From positions 1 to 64,000 of the forward strand of contig NZ_JBHRSK010000005.1 of the NCBI RefSeq assembly GCF_042643245.1: a DNA stretch of 64,000 nucleotides, given 5' to 3'. Shown in pieces: positions 53,119 through 63,669 of this stretch. A program made the translations under genes and the position numbers. The notes beneath the pieces were generated by a model. It made no database searches, was not told the origin of the DNA, and was given only the letters and a program-made list of their open reading frames with translations. This stretch comes from Acidimangrovimonas pyrenivorans (lineage in GTDB: Bacteria; Pseudomonadota; Alphaproteobacteria; Rhodobacterales; Rhodobacteraceae). Position 1 is the first letter of the stretch; each line of letters starts with the position of its first letter.

Positions 53119-54765
53119 ATGTGGTCCAAGGCAAGAGCTTCAGCTTCGAAACGCGGCCTGAACGGCCTGCGCGCCCGCGCGGCGCGGTTCCGCAAGGACG
53201 AGAGCGGCGCGCTGATCATCTTCGGCCTCATCATCTTCGTGCTCATGCTGATGGTCTCGGGCATGGCGGTGGACATGATGCGCCACGAGGCGATGCGCTC
53301 GCGGCTGCAGAACACCCTCGACAACGCCACCCTGGCGGCGGCCAATCTCGACCAGACGCTCAGCGCCGATGACGTGGTGCGGGACTATTTCTCCAAGGCC
53401 GGGCTGAGCAAGTACCTGACCGGCGTCACCTCGACGTCGCATCTCAACGCGCGGACCGTGACCGCGACGGCCAGCGCCAAGATCCCGTCGCTGTTCATGC
53501 AGCTGGCCGGGGTCGACAGCCTGACCGCGCCGGCGGCCAGCACCGCCAAGGAATCGATCGGCAATGTCGAGATCTCGCTGGTCCTCGACGTCTCGGGCTC
53601 GATGGGCTGGAACCACAAGATCGATCACCTCAAGGTGGCGGCCAAGCAATTCATCGACACGATGTTCGACAATGTCGATCCCGGCAAGCTGTCGATCTCG
53701 ATCATTCCCTATGCCGCCCAGGTGACGGCCGGGCCGACGCTGTTCAACTATTACAACAGCACCAAGGACCACACCTATTCCTACTGCATCGACTTCGACA
53801 GCACCGATTTCTCGACCGCCGCTCTGACGACCACCGAGTCGCTGCAGCAGGCCGGCAACTTCGACCCGTGGTACCGGACCAATGACATTGACCGCCACGG
53901 CCAGCGCGTCTGCCCGAAGGAAAGCAGCCGCTACATCGTGCCGTTCTCGGACAGCCGCAGCGGGCTCAAGGCGGCGATCGACGCGCTGCAACCGGGCGGC
54001 AACACCTCGATCGACGTCGGCATGAAATGGGGCGCGGCGCTGCTCGACCCGTCCAGCCAGCCGATCGTCACCGACCTGATCACCAAGGGCAGCCTGCCCG
54101 CGGGCTTCGCCGGCCGGCCCTATGCCTATTCCGACCGCCAGTCGATGAAGGTCGTGGTGGTGATGACCGACGGCGAGAACACCCAGCGCGCGGAACTGCA
54201 GCCGCCCTACACCTCGGGCGCCTCGCCGGTCTACAGCAACTCGAAGGACTCGTCGAACTACTCGTTCTACGATTCCTCGCGCAACGAGTATTTCTGGACC
54301 GCCGACGACCAGTGGCACAGCGAGCCCTACGGCGACACTGCCAGCTACCAGCAATGCTACCGCCGCGGCTGGCGCACCTATTGCAGCACGGTCAATGTCC
54401 AGGGCAAGGCGCAGCAGATGACCTGGCCCGAGGTCTGGGAGGCGATGTCGATCGACTGGTTCGACTACTACATCATCTATCCCGCCTTCGGCTACAGCGC
54501 CTACTACACTTGGCAGGGCAAGCTGGTGAAATGGCTCGATCCCTCGACCACCATGGACAGCCAGCTGCACGACATCTGCGCCGCGACCAAGGCCAACAAC
54601 GTCACCGTCTACTCGATCGGCTTCGAGACCAATTCCCACGGCGAGGCGGTGCTCAAGGACTGCGCCACGGCGCCGGGCTACTTCTACAGCGTGCAGGGGC
54701 TGGACATCACCGCCGCCTTCGCCTCGATCGCCAATTCCATCAACAAGCTGAGGCTGACCCAATGA
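53119..54765 (+). CDS. TadG-like protein with von Willebrand A domain
   Basis: This 548-residue protein has the TadG-type N-terminus (RKDESGALIIFGLIIF, helix about 31-53, then DMMRHEAMRSRLQNTLDNAT). An extracytoplasmic von Willebrand factor A domain follows, whose metal-ion site starts with DVSGSM at 157-162 and continues with TDGENT. A Tyr/Ser/Trp-rich insertion of about 100 residues lies inside the vWA domain. AAGGA lies eight bases before the ATG at 53119. The stop overlaps the next TadE-like gene. The likely role is adhesion or pilus assembly at the surface. Confidence 0.82.
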   Translation: MWSKARASASKRGLNGLRARAARFRKDESGALIIFGLIIFVLMLMVSGMAVDMMRHEAMRSRLQNTLDNATLAAANLDQTLSADDVVRDYFSKAGLSKYLTGVTSTSHLNARTVTATASAKIPSLFMQLAGVDSLTAPAASTAKESIGNVEISLVLDVSGSMGWNHKIDHLKVAAKQFIDTMFDNVDPGKLSISIIPYAAQVTAGPTLFNYYNSTKDHTYSYCIDFDSTDFSTAALTTTESLQQAGNFDPWYRTNDIDRHGQRVCPKESSRYIVPFSDSRSGLKAAIDALQPGGNTSIDVGMKWGAALLDPSSQPIVTDLITKGSLPAGFAGRPYAYSDRQSMKVVVVMTDGENTQRAELQPPYTSGASPVYSNSKDSSNYSFYDSSRNEYFWTADDQWHSEPYGDTASYQQCYRRGWRTYCSTVNVQGKAQQMTWPEVWEAMSIDWFDYYIIYPAFGYSAYYTWQGKLVKWLDPSTTMDSQLHDICAATKANNVTVYSIGFETNSHGEAVLKDCATAPGYFYSVQGLDITAAFASIANSINKLRLTQ

Positions 54766-55316
54766 CGCGCTCCCTGCTGTCCCGGATCGGCCGCCGGCTG
54801 ACGCGGCTCTGGCGTGACGAGAACGGCACCTCGACGATGGAATTCGTCCTCGTGGTGCCGGCGATCATGCTGATCTTCACCGGCGCCTTCGAGGCCGGCA
54901 TGCTCGAGATTCGCTATGTCATGCTCGACCGCTCGCTCGACATCGCGGTGCGCGAGCTGCGGCTGGGCCAGATCCCCAACCCGACCCATGACAAGCTCAA
55001 GGCCGAGATCTGCAAGCGCGCCGCGCTGATCCCCGATTGCCTGAACTCGGTGATGCTCGAGCTGCGCCCGGTCGACACCACCACCTGGACCGGGATCGAC
55101 ACCAGCGCCTCCTGCATCGACCGCAGCGAGGACATCAACACCCAGAAGCCGCCGAACTTCAACGCCGGCGGCGACGACCAGCTGATGCTGGTGCGCGCCT
55201 GCGCGGTGATGGACCCGATCTTCCCGACGACCAGCCTAGGGCTGGCGATGAAGAAGGACGCCACCGGCGCCTATCACCTCGTCGCCACCTCCGCCTTCGT
55301 CAACGAGCCGAGCTGA
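54762..55316 (+). CDS. TadE-family protein
   Basis: This 184-residue pseudopilin-type protein has the signature RDENGTSTMEFVLVVPAIML with the conserved Glu. Its ATG overlaps the preceding vWA gene stop by four bases. The C-terminal part has three cysteines and is probably extracytoplasmic. Confidence 0.85.
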   Translation: MTRSLLSRIGRRLTRLWRDENGTSTMEFVLVVPAIMLIFTGAFEAGMLEIRYVMLDRSLDIAVRELRLGQIPNPTHDKLKAEICKRAALIPDCLNSVMLELRPVDTTTWTGIDTSASCIDRSEDINTQKPPNFNAGGDDQLMLVRACAVMDPIFPTTSLGLAMKKDATGAYHLVATSAFVNEPS

Positions 55317-55320
55317 ACCG

Positions 55321-55878
55321 ATGCGTTTCCTGTTCCGCCCCTTCACCCGTTTCCTGCGCGACGAGCGCGGCACCGTGCTGGTCGAGGCCGTCCTGGTGCT
55401 ACCCTTCCTGATGTGGGGCTATGTCGCCACCTTCGTCTATTTCGACGCCTTCCTGACCCAGACCATCAACCTCAAGTCGGCCTATACCATCGCCGACCTG
55501 ATCTCGCGCCAGGTCAATGTGCTCAAGCCGGCCGATATCGAGGGGATGAAGAAGGTCTACGACTTCCTCAACAAGACCAAGACGACCGGCGAAAGCGGCT
55601 GGATCCGGGTCTCGGACATCTATTGGGACGACACCAACAAGGTCTACAAGGTCAGCTGGTCCTACGCCACCGACGGCCAGCCGATCCTGACCAACCAGAC
55701 GATCAACAACTATGCCTCGCGCCTGCCCAAGCTGGCCATCGGCGATACCGAGATCGTGGTCGAGACCTCGCTGACCTACACCCCGGCCTTCAATGTCGGC
55801 ATCTCGCCGCGCACCTTCTCCCAGTTCGTCGTCACCCGGCCGCGGATGGCGCCCGACGTCAAGTTCTCCTCTTCCTGA
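55321..55878 (+). CDS. TadE-family protein
   Basis: This 185-residue protein starts four bases after the previous gene and is the third member of the plus-strand Tad unit. The signature DERGTVLVEAVLVLPFLMWG has the prepilin-like Glu. The extracytoplasmic part is Tyr/Thr-rich. The pilin, TadA ATPase and secretin genes are not in the window, so these proteins either serve a pilus encoded elsewhere or act alone. Confidence 0.83.
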   Translation: MRFLFRPFTRFLRDERGTVLVEAVLVLPFLMWGYVATFVYFDAFLTQTINLKSAYTIADLISRQVNVLKPADIEGMKKVYDFLNKTKTTGESGWIRVSDIYWDDTNKVYKVSWSYATDGQPILTNQTINNYASRLPKLAIGDTEIVVETSLTYTPAFNVGISPRTFSQFVVTRPRMAPDVKFSSS

Positions 55879-56000
55879 GCCGGCCGCGGTCCCGCCTCCG
55901 GCGCACAGCCCGCTGTGCCCTCGCGCACAGGGATTGCGCGCCGGCCGGCGTTGAGGGCCCCTCGCCCCTGCGCCATATTGGCGGTCAAAGGAGACCGCCC

Positions 56001-56912
56001 ATGTCGATCAGACCCGTGAGCCACGAAGCCCGTGCCGTGCCGACGCTGGAAGGCGCCGGCGTCCACCTGCACCGCGCCTTCGGCTTCCAGAACCCCGAGC
56101 AGATGGACCCGTTCCTGCTGTTCGACGACTTCCGCAACGAAAGGCCCGAGGATTTCCTGCGCGGCTTTCCCTGGCACCCGCATCGCGGCATCGAGACCAT
56201 CACCTACGTTCTCAGCGGCACGGTCGAGCATGGCGACAGCCTCGGCAATGCCGGCACGCTGGGCGCCGGCGACGTGCAATGGATGACCGCCGGCTCGGGC
56301 ATCATGCACCAGGAGATGCCGAAGGGAAACGAACGGGGCCAGATGCACGGCTTCCAGCTCTGGGCCAACCTGCCCTCGAAGCTGAAGATGACCGCGCCGC
56401 GCTACCAGGACATCAAGGGGACCGACATTCCCGAGGTGATCGACGACGACGGCACGCGGGTGAAGGTGATCACCGGCAATTTCTGGGGCCAGACCGGCCC
56501 GGTCGACGGCATCGCCGCCGATCCCCAGTATCTCGACATCTTCGTCCCCGCCGGCCTGCGCAAACGCTTCAGGATCGACACCTACCGCCGCGCCTTCGCC
56601 TATGTCTTCCAGGGCGCGGGCAATTTCCGCGACGCCTCGCAGCCGCGCGGCGTGCTGCTGGAGAAGGAGGTGATGGGCCGGGAGGTCAATATCCGCGACA
56701 TGTCGGGCGACCGGACCCTGGTCCAGTTCGGCACCGGTGACGAGGTCACCGTGCAGGCCGGGCCCGAGGGCGTGCGCTTCCTGCTGATCTCGGGCGCCCC
56801 GATCCAGGAGCCGGTCGCCTGGCACGGCCCGATCGTGATGAACACGCGCGACGAGCTGGCCCGGGCCTTCAACGAGCTGCGCAACGGCACCTTCATCAAG
56901 CCGGCGCATTGA
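56001..56912 (+). CDS. Pirin family protein
   Basis: This 303-residue double-cupin protein has the metal ligands H59, H61, H103 and E105 (WHPHRGIET, MHQEMP). Some bacterial pirins are quercetinases, while others modulate metabolic enzymes or transcription. AAAGGAG lies seven bases before the ATG. The next gene, a TetR regulator, is convergent. Confidence 0.93.
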   Translation: MSIRPVSHEARAVPTLEGAGVHLHRAFGFQNPEQMDPFLLFDDFRNERPEDFLRGFPWHPHRGIETITYVLSGTVEHGDSLGNAGTLGAGDVQWMTAGSGIMHQEMPKGNERGQMHGFQLWANLPSKLKMTAPRYQDIKGTDIPEVIDDDGTRVKVITGNFWGQTGPVDGIAADPQYLDIFVPAGLRKRFRIDTYRRAFAYVFQGAGNFRDASQPRGVLLEKEVMGREVNIRDMSGDRTLVQFGTGDEVTVQAGPEGVRFLLISGAPIQEPVAWHGPIVMNTRDELARAFNELRNGTFIKPAH

Positions 56913-56927
56913 GCCGGTGACGGGGAT

Positions 56928-57013
56928 GAGGGGGCTGTCCGCCCCCTCTTCGCGCCAAGGCGCACCCTCCCGCTGGGGACCTACCCGCCGGGGATACTTG
57001 CATCCGGAAAGAA
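56928..57013 (+). repeat. Dispersed hairpin-plus-tail element, copy F
   Basis: A perfect 8-bp stem (56928-56935 with 56941-56948, loop TGTCC) follows the pirin gene. A tail starting CCGGGGATACTTGCATCCGG lies at 56988-57007 after a spacer. It is located between convergent genes and probably works as a terminator. Confidence 0.65.
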
Positions 57014-57025
57014 ACCCGCCGGCGT

Positions 57026-57622
57026 TCAGGCCGTGTTGGCACCGACGGCCTTGAGCGCCATGTCGCGGTAGATCTGCTCGACCTCGGCCCGGCCGAGGCG
57101 GCCGCCCTCGCGATACCAGTTGGTCACCCCGGTGAGCATGGCGATCAGCGCCATCGTCGCCAGCCTCGTGTCGGGCACCGCGAAGCTGCCATCCTCCTGG
57201 CCGGCGCGCAGGATCGCCTCGAGCTCGTCCTCGTAGCGGTGGCGCAGCGCCTCGATGGCGGCGAAATTCCCGGGCTCGAGGTTGCGCAGCTCCATATAGG
57301 CGATGAACACCGCCTCGGGCCGGTCGAGATGGAAGCGGATGTGGAACCGGGCGAAGGCGTCGAGCCGGGCGCGCGGGTCGGTGCCCTTCGGGACCCCGGC
57401 CCAGGCCGAGAGCAGCTCTTCCATATGGGCATGCATCAGCTCGTAGAGCAGGCTCTGCTTGTCCGGCGTGTAGAGATAGAGCGCCCCGGCCTGGACCCCG
57501 ACCTCGGCCGCGATCTGGCGCATCGACACCGCGGCATAGCCGTGGCGGGCGAACAGCCGCAGCGCCGCTTCGCGGACGCGCGGGCCGGTGGTCTCGGAGC
57601 GGGAACCTGTCTTGCGGGCCAT
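57026..57622 (-). CDS. TetR-family transcriptional regulator
   Basis: This is a 198-residue repressor. The helix-turn-helix is in AALRLFARHGYAAVSMRQIA followed by AEVGVQAGALYLYTPDK. The ligand-binding C-terminal domain is typical. Two starts exist: ATG 57652 and ATG 57622. I prefer 57622, because otherwise a perfect TetR-type palindrome (57638-57651) would lie inside the coding region; no ribosome binding site decides. The regulator probably controls itself and possibly the divergent small lipoprotein gene. Confidence 0.85.
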   Translation of the reverse strand: MARKTGSRSETTGPRVREAALRLFARHGYAAVSMRQIAAEVGVQAGALYLYTPDKQSLLYELMHAHMEELLSAWAGVPKGTDPRARLDAFARFHIRFHLDRPEAVFIAYMELRNLEPGNFAAIEALRHRYEDELEAILRAGQEDGSFAVPDTRLATMALIAMLTGVTNWYREGGRLGRAEVEQIYRDMALKAVGANTA

Positions 57623-57637
57623 GGCATCAGCTTTATC

Positions 57638-57651
57638 TGAACGCTCGTTCA
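57638..57651. promoter_or_regulatory. Palindromic operator for the TetR regulator
   Basis: TGAACG-CT-CGTTCA has perfect 6-base arms around a 2-base centre, a classic TetR-family operator shape. It is just upstream of the preferred tetR start, in the region shared with the divergent lipoprotein gene. Autoregulation is inferred. Confidence 0.65.
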
Positions 57652-57731
57652 TTTCAAGTGCCGCTTGCGATGGCCGGCCCGGACGCCTAGTGTCGCGCCG
57701 TATTCAACCGGACCTGCCGCAGACCTCATCC

Positions 57732-58025
57732 ATGCGCCGCCTGATCGTTCTTGCCTGCCTTGTCGGCACCGTCACCGGCTGCACCGGGTTCCCCGATCTC
57801 GACACCGCGATCAGCGCCGAGACACGCGCCGCGCCCTACCCGGCGCTGCTGCCGCTGGACGCGCTGCTCGCCGGCGGCGACGGCACCGCGACGGCCGAAG
57901 CCGGGGCGACGTTGACGGCACGGGCGGCGGCGCTGCGGGCGCGGGCCCGGGCGCTGCGCGGCCCGGTGATCGACGAGACCACCCGCGCCCGGCTGGCGGC
58001 GGCCGTGGCCCGGCATAGCGGCTGA
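57732..58025 (+). CDS. Small lipoprotein of unknown function
   Basis: This 97-residue protein has a lipoprotein signal peptide, MRRLIVLACLVGTVTGC, with the lipobox Cys at 17. The mature part is Ala/Arg-rich and largely helical. It lies upstream of hom in the same direction (76 bases apart). I do not recognise the family. Confidence 0.7.
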   Translation: MRRLIVLACLVGTVTGCTGFPDLDTAISAETRAAPYPALLPLDALLAGGDGTATAEAGATLTARAAALRARARALRGPVIDETTRARLAAAVARHSG

Positions 58026-58101
58026 GCTTCGGGGCGCGTTGCACCCCGCACCGCAACGCGCTAACAGTCGCCGAACCTATCCCGAGCGACGGAGCTTTCC
58101 C

Positions 58102-59388
58102 ATGACCGACCCCCTGCGCCTTGGCATTGCCGGTCTCGGCACCGTCGGCATCGGGACCGTCAAGATCGTCCAGCGCCATGCCGAGATGCTGGCCCGCCGG
58201 GGCGGCCGGCCGGTGGTGATCAGCGCCGTCTCGGCGCGCAGCCGGTCGAAGAACCGCGACGCCGATATCTCGGGCTATGGCTGGGAGGACGACCCGGTCG
58301 CGCTGGCCAAGCGCGACGACGTCGACGTCTTCGTCGAGCTGATGGGCGGCAGCGACGGCCCGGCCAAGGCCGCGACCGAGGCCGCCATCGCCGCCGGCAA
58401 GCCGGTGGTCACCGCCAACAAGGCGCTCTTGGCGCTGCACGGCCAGGAACTGGCCGAGGCGGCCGAGGCGGCGGGCGTCTCGATCCGCTTCGAGGCGGCG
58501 GTCGCCGGCGGCATCCCGGTGATCAAGGCCCTGACCGAGGGGCTGGCGGGCAACGCGATCCGCCGCGTCATGGGGGTGATGAACGGCACCTGCAACTACA
58601 TCCTGACCCGGATGGAGGATGCCGGCCTGCCCTACGAGACGGTGTTCGAGGAGGCCCGCGCCCTGGGCTATCTCGAGGCCGACCCGACGCTGGATGTCGG
58701 CGGCATCGACGCCGGCCACAAGCTGGCGCTGCTGGCCGCCATCGCCTTCGGCACCCGCGTCGCCTTCGACAAGGTCGAGCTCGAGGGGATCGAGCGGATC
58801 TCGATCGACGATATCCGCCATGCCGCCGACATGGGCTATCGCATCAAGCTGCTGGGCGTGGCGCAGATGACCGGGCGCGGGCTGGAACAACGCATGTCGC
58901 CCTGCCTGGTGCCGGCCGACAGCCCGCTGGGCCAGCTCCAGGGCGGCACCAACATGGTGGTGCTGGAAGGCGACAGCGTCGGCCAGATCGTGCTGCGCGG
59001 CGCCGGCGCCGGCGAGGGACCGACGGCGAGCGCGGTGATGGGCGACGTGATCGACATCGCCCGCGGCTGCGACCTGCCGATCTTCGGCCAGCTCGCCGCC
59101 AGCCTGGCCGAGGCGGTGCCGGCGCTGGTCACCGCCCCCGCCCCCTATTACCTGCGCATGACGCTGGTCGACAAACCCGGCGCGCTGGCCAAGGTGGCGA
59201 CGGCGCTGGGGGATGCCGGTATCTCGATCGACCGGATGCGGCAATACGGCCATTCCGACACTTCGGCCCCGGTCCTGATCGTCACCCATCGCACCACCGG
59301 CGCCGATATCGCCCATGCCATCCGCCGCTTCGAGGAGACCGGCGTCGTGCTGGGCGCTCCGGTGGCGATCCGGATCGAGGAAGTCTGA
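58102..59388 (+). CDS. hom: Homoserine dehydrogenase
   Basis: This 428-residue enzyme reduces aspartate semialdehyde to homoserine for threonine and methionine synthesis. The NAD(P) motif GIAGLGTVGIG is at about 8-18, and the catalytic domain includes MNGTCNYIL and the YLEADPTLDVGGIDAGHKLA-type motif. A C-terminal ACT domain (about 350-428) suggests feedback control by threonine. GGAG precedes the ATG. glpX and recJ follow further downstream, a common order in Rhodobacterales. Confidence 0.96.
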   Translation: MTDPLRLGIAGLGTVGIGTVKIVQRHAEMLARRGGRPVVISAVSARSRSKNRDADISGYGWEDDPVALAKRDDVDVFVELMGGSDGPAKAATEAAIAAGKPVVTANKALLALHGQELAEAAEAAGVSIRFEAAVAGGIPVIKALTEGLAGNAIRRVMGVMNGTCNYILTRMEDAGLPYETVFEEARALGYLEADPTLDVGGIDAGHKLALLAAIAFGTRVAFDKVELEGIERISIDDIRHAADMGYRIKLLGVAQMTGRGLEQRMSPCLVPADSPLGQLQGGTNMVVLEGDSVGQIVLRGAGAGEGPTASAVMGDVIDIARGCDLPIFGQLAASLAEAVPALVTAPAPYYLRMTLVDKPGALAKVATALGDAGISIDRMRQYGHSDTSAPVLIVTHRTTGADIAHAIRRFEETGVVLGAPVAIRIEEV

Positions 59389-59491
59389 CGGTCGGGCGCA
59401 ACCGCCGCCCGTTAGCGTCACCACGCTTGCCCCCCTCGACCGGCTCGGGCTAGGAGATGGGCAACGCATCCGAACCCGAAGGACGATCGAC

Positions 59492-60460
59492 ATGGCCGAC
59501 GCCACCCAATTCCACGACCGCATGCTGTCTCTGGGCCTGGCCCGCGTCTCCGAGGCGGCCGCCGTGGCCTCGGCCAAGCTGGTCGGCCGCGGCGACGAGA
59601 AGGCCGCCGACCAGGCCGCCGTCAATGCCATGCGCGACCAGCTCAACCTGCTCGACATCTCCGGCGTCGTCGTCATCGGCGAGGGCGAGCGCGACGAGGC
59701 GCCGATGCTGTTCATCGGCGAGGAGGTCGGCAACGGCAACGGCCCGGCCGTCGACATCGCGCTCGACCCGCTGGAAGGCACCACGCTGACCGCCAAGGAC
59801 ATGCCGAACGCGCTGACCGTGATCGCGATGGGCCCGCGCGGCAGCATGCTGCACGCGCCCGACGTCTACATGGACAAGCTGGCGATCGGCCCCGGCTACG
59901 CCCCCGATACCGTCACCCTCGACATGTCCCCGGCCGAGCGGGTGCGGGCGCTGGCCGCGGCCAAGGGCTGCGACGCCTCCGACATCACCGTCTGCATGCT
60001 CGAGCGGCCGCGCCACCAGGACATGATCGCCGAGGTGCGCGAGACCGGGGCGGCGATCCGGCTGATCACCGATGGCGACGTCGCCGGCGTCATCCATTGC
60101 GCCGAATCCGAGATCACCGGCATCGACATGTACATGGGCTCGGGCGGGGCGCCGGAGGGCGTGCTGGCGGCCTCGGCGCTGAAATGCATGGGCGGGCAGA
60201 TCTACGGCCGGCTGCTGTTCCGCAACGATGACGAGCGCGCGCGGGCAACCCGCGCCGGGATCACCGATTTCGACCGCGTCTATACCCGCGACGAACTGGT
60301 GACCGCCGACGTGATCTTCGCCGCCACCGGCGTCACCGACGGCTCGATCGTCCGCGGCTTGAAGCGCGAGCCGGGCTGGGTGACCACCGAGACGCTGCTG
60401 ATGCGGTCGAAGACCGGTTCGGTCCGGCGCATGGTCTACCGCACGCCGATCAACGACTGA
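59492..60460 (+). CDS. glpX: Class II fructose-1,6-bisphosphatase
   Basis: This 322-residue metal-dependent phosphatase acts in gluconeogenesis and the Calvin cycle. Motifs IGEGERDEAPMLFIGE, DPLEGTT and the MGSGGAPEG loop are all present. AAGGACG lies before the ATG. A hairpin terminator follows. Confidence 0.95.
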   Translation: MADATQFHDRMLSLGLARVSEAAAVASAKLVGRGDEKAADQAAVNAMRDQLNLLDISGVVVIGEGERDEAPMLFIGEEVGNGNGPAVDIALDPLEGTTLTAKDMPNALTVIAMGPRGSMLHAPDVYMDKLAIGPGYAPDTVTLDMSPAERVRALAAAKGCDASDITVCMLERPRHQDMIAEVRETGAAIRLITDGDVAGVIHCAESEITGIDMYMGSGGAPEGVLAASALKCMGGQIYGRLLFRNDDERARATRAGITDFDRVYTRDELVTADVIFAATGVTDGSIVRGLKREPGWVTTETLLMRSKTGSVRRMVYRTPIND

Positions 60461-60467
60461 GCCGGGC

Positions 60468-60487
60468 GGGCGGCGACACCGCCGCCC
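60468..60487 (+). terminator. Probable terminator after glpX
   Basis: A perfect 8-bp stem (GGGCGGCG with CGCCGCCC) has the loop ACAC. It lies eight bases after the stop and is followed by CTTCCCTTCCC, a weak pyrimidine tract. Confidence 0.55.
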
Positions 60488-60601
60488 CTTCCCTTCCCGC
60501 CTCGCCCCGCCTCGCCGCGCAGGTCACGGCGCCGCGAGCCCCTTGCGCAACCGGTCACGGTCGTGAGAGGTCAAGGCGCGATCCCTGCGATGCGAGGCCC
60601 G

Positions 60602-61633
60602 ATGCGTTTCCCGATTCTGCCGCTGGCGCTCTGCGCCGTCCTCTCGGCACTCGCCCCTGCGGGCGCGCAGGCGCAGCCGGCCCCCGGCGTCGTCGGCTGG
60701 ACGGTCACCGAGGCCAAGCCCGCACGCACGCTTTCGCTGACGATCTGGTATCCCGCGGCCAGCGGCGGCAGCGCGGTGAAGGTCGGCGCCAATGCCGTCT
60801 TCGCCGGCGCCGTAGGGCGCAAGGACGCCCCGGTCGCCAAGGGCCGCTTCCCGCTCGTGCTGCTGTCCCATGGCGGGCTGCGCTCGGCCGCCGACAGCGG
60901 CGCCTGGCTCGCCGCGCGGCTGGCCGCGGCAGGCTATGTCGTGGTGGCAGAGCACGGTCCGCGGCTGGGGCCGAAGGCGGCGGCGCAGGCGGTGGCCGAG
61001 ATCGCCCGCCGCTCTGCTGATCTGACCACGGCACTGGACGCGGTGCAGCGAAATTCCCTCCTGCGCCCCCATCTCTCCGCCGGCAAGACCGCCGTCGTCG
61101 GGGTCTTCCTCGGCGGCACGGCGGCGCTGTCTCTGGCCGGTGCCCGGCTCGATCCGCGGGCCGTCGCCGCCAGCTGCGACAGCGCCGGCACGGGCATCGA
61201 CTGCGGCTGGTTCAAGGCCCGGGGGTTCGACCTGCACCAGGCCGACCTTGCCCCGCTTTCCCGCCCTGCCGCCGACAAGCGGATCACCGCCGCCATCGCC
61301 ATCGCCCCGGAATATGCCACCGGTTTCACCCCCGCCTCGCTGGCCGCCCTGCAGGTCCCCGTCGAGGTCATCGACCTCGGCAGGCCGGACACCCGGCCCG
61401 AGGGCATGAGCGGCGCGGCGCTGAAGGGGACGAGCCAGCGCCTGCACTACACCGAGGTGACCGGCGCCAGCCGCTTCGACGCCTTCAGCCGCTGCACCGA
61501 CAAGGGCGCGGCGATCCTCGAGGACAGCGGCGCCGACGCGGCGATCTGCGCGCAGGGCGGCCCGGCCCGGGTCGCGGCCCATGCCGCGCTGGCGCTGGCG
61601 GTCCTGGATTTCCTCGGCCAGAAGCTGCGCTGA
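60602..61633 (+). CDS. Secreted alpha/beta-hydrolase-like protein lacking the nucleophile Ser
   Basis: This 343-residue protein has a signal peptide (1-24, cleavage after AQA). Its fold resembles dienelactone-hydrolase or PAF-acetylhydrolase-like proteins (SLTIWYP, then PLVLLSHGGLRS with the oxyanion-hole glycines). The nucleophile elbow reads VVGVFLGG: Phe at 169 stands where the Ser of GxSxG should be, and TTC is one base from TCC. No alternative GxSxG is visible. The product may be inactive, a pseudoenzyme, or affected by a sequence error. GAGG precedes the ATG. It lies between glpX and recJ. Confidence 0.72.
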   Translation: MRFPILPLALCAVLSALAPAGAQAQPAPGVVGWTVTEAKPARTLSLTIWYPAASGGSAVKVGANAVFAGAVGRKDAPVAKGRFPLVLLSHGGLRSAADSGAWLAARLAAAGYVVVAEHGPRLGPKAAAQAVAEIARRSADLTTALDAVQRNSLLRPHLSAGKTAVVGVFLGGTAALSLAGARLDPRAVAASCDSAGTGIDCGWFKARGFDLHQADLAPLSRPAADKRITAAIAIAPEYATGFTPASLAALQVPVEVIDLGRPDTRPEGMSGAALKGTSQRLHYTEVTGASRFDAFSRCTDKGAAILEDSGADAAICAQGGPARVAAHAALALAVLDFLGQKLR

Positions 61634-61684
61634 TCCGGGGCGCGGCGCGATGGAGCGTGGCGAATCTCTTTCGCGGCACCTAGT

Positions 61685-63463
<1,779 letters not shown>

Positions 63464-63622
63464 GCCGCGCCCCGCCCCCGGCCCCTGGCCCGGCGGGTGG
63501 CCCGGCAGGTGGCCCGGCCCCTGACGGCCCCGCCTCTCTCCTCTCAACCTCTTAAAAACAGAAGAAAAACAGGCCCAATCACGGCAGAGGGCATTTTCGT
63601 CGCAAAATTCGCAAAATACCTC

Positions 63623-63651
63623 TTGCGAGTCACCGCGGCATTTCATAAACA
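63623..63651 (+). promoter_or_regulatory. Possible promoter of tRNA-Glu
   Basis: TTGCGA (63623-63628), a 17-base spacer and TAAACA (63646-63651) are placed to start transcription about 10-12 bases before the tRNA. Just upstream, the word CGCAAAAT occurs twice (63601 and 63610). The fit to consensus is moderate. Confidence 0.45.
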
Positions 63652-63669
63652 CCGCTGCACGCCAAGCGC

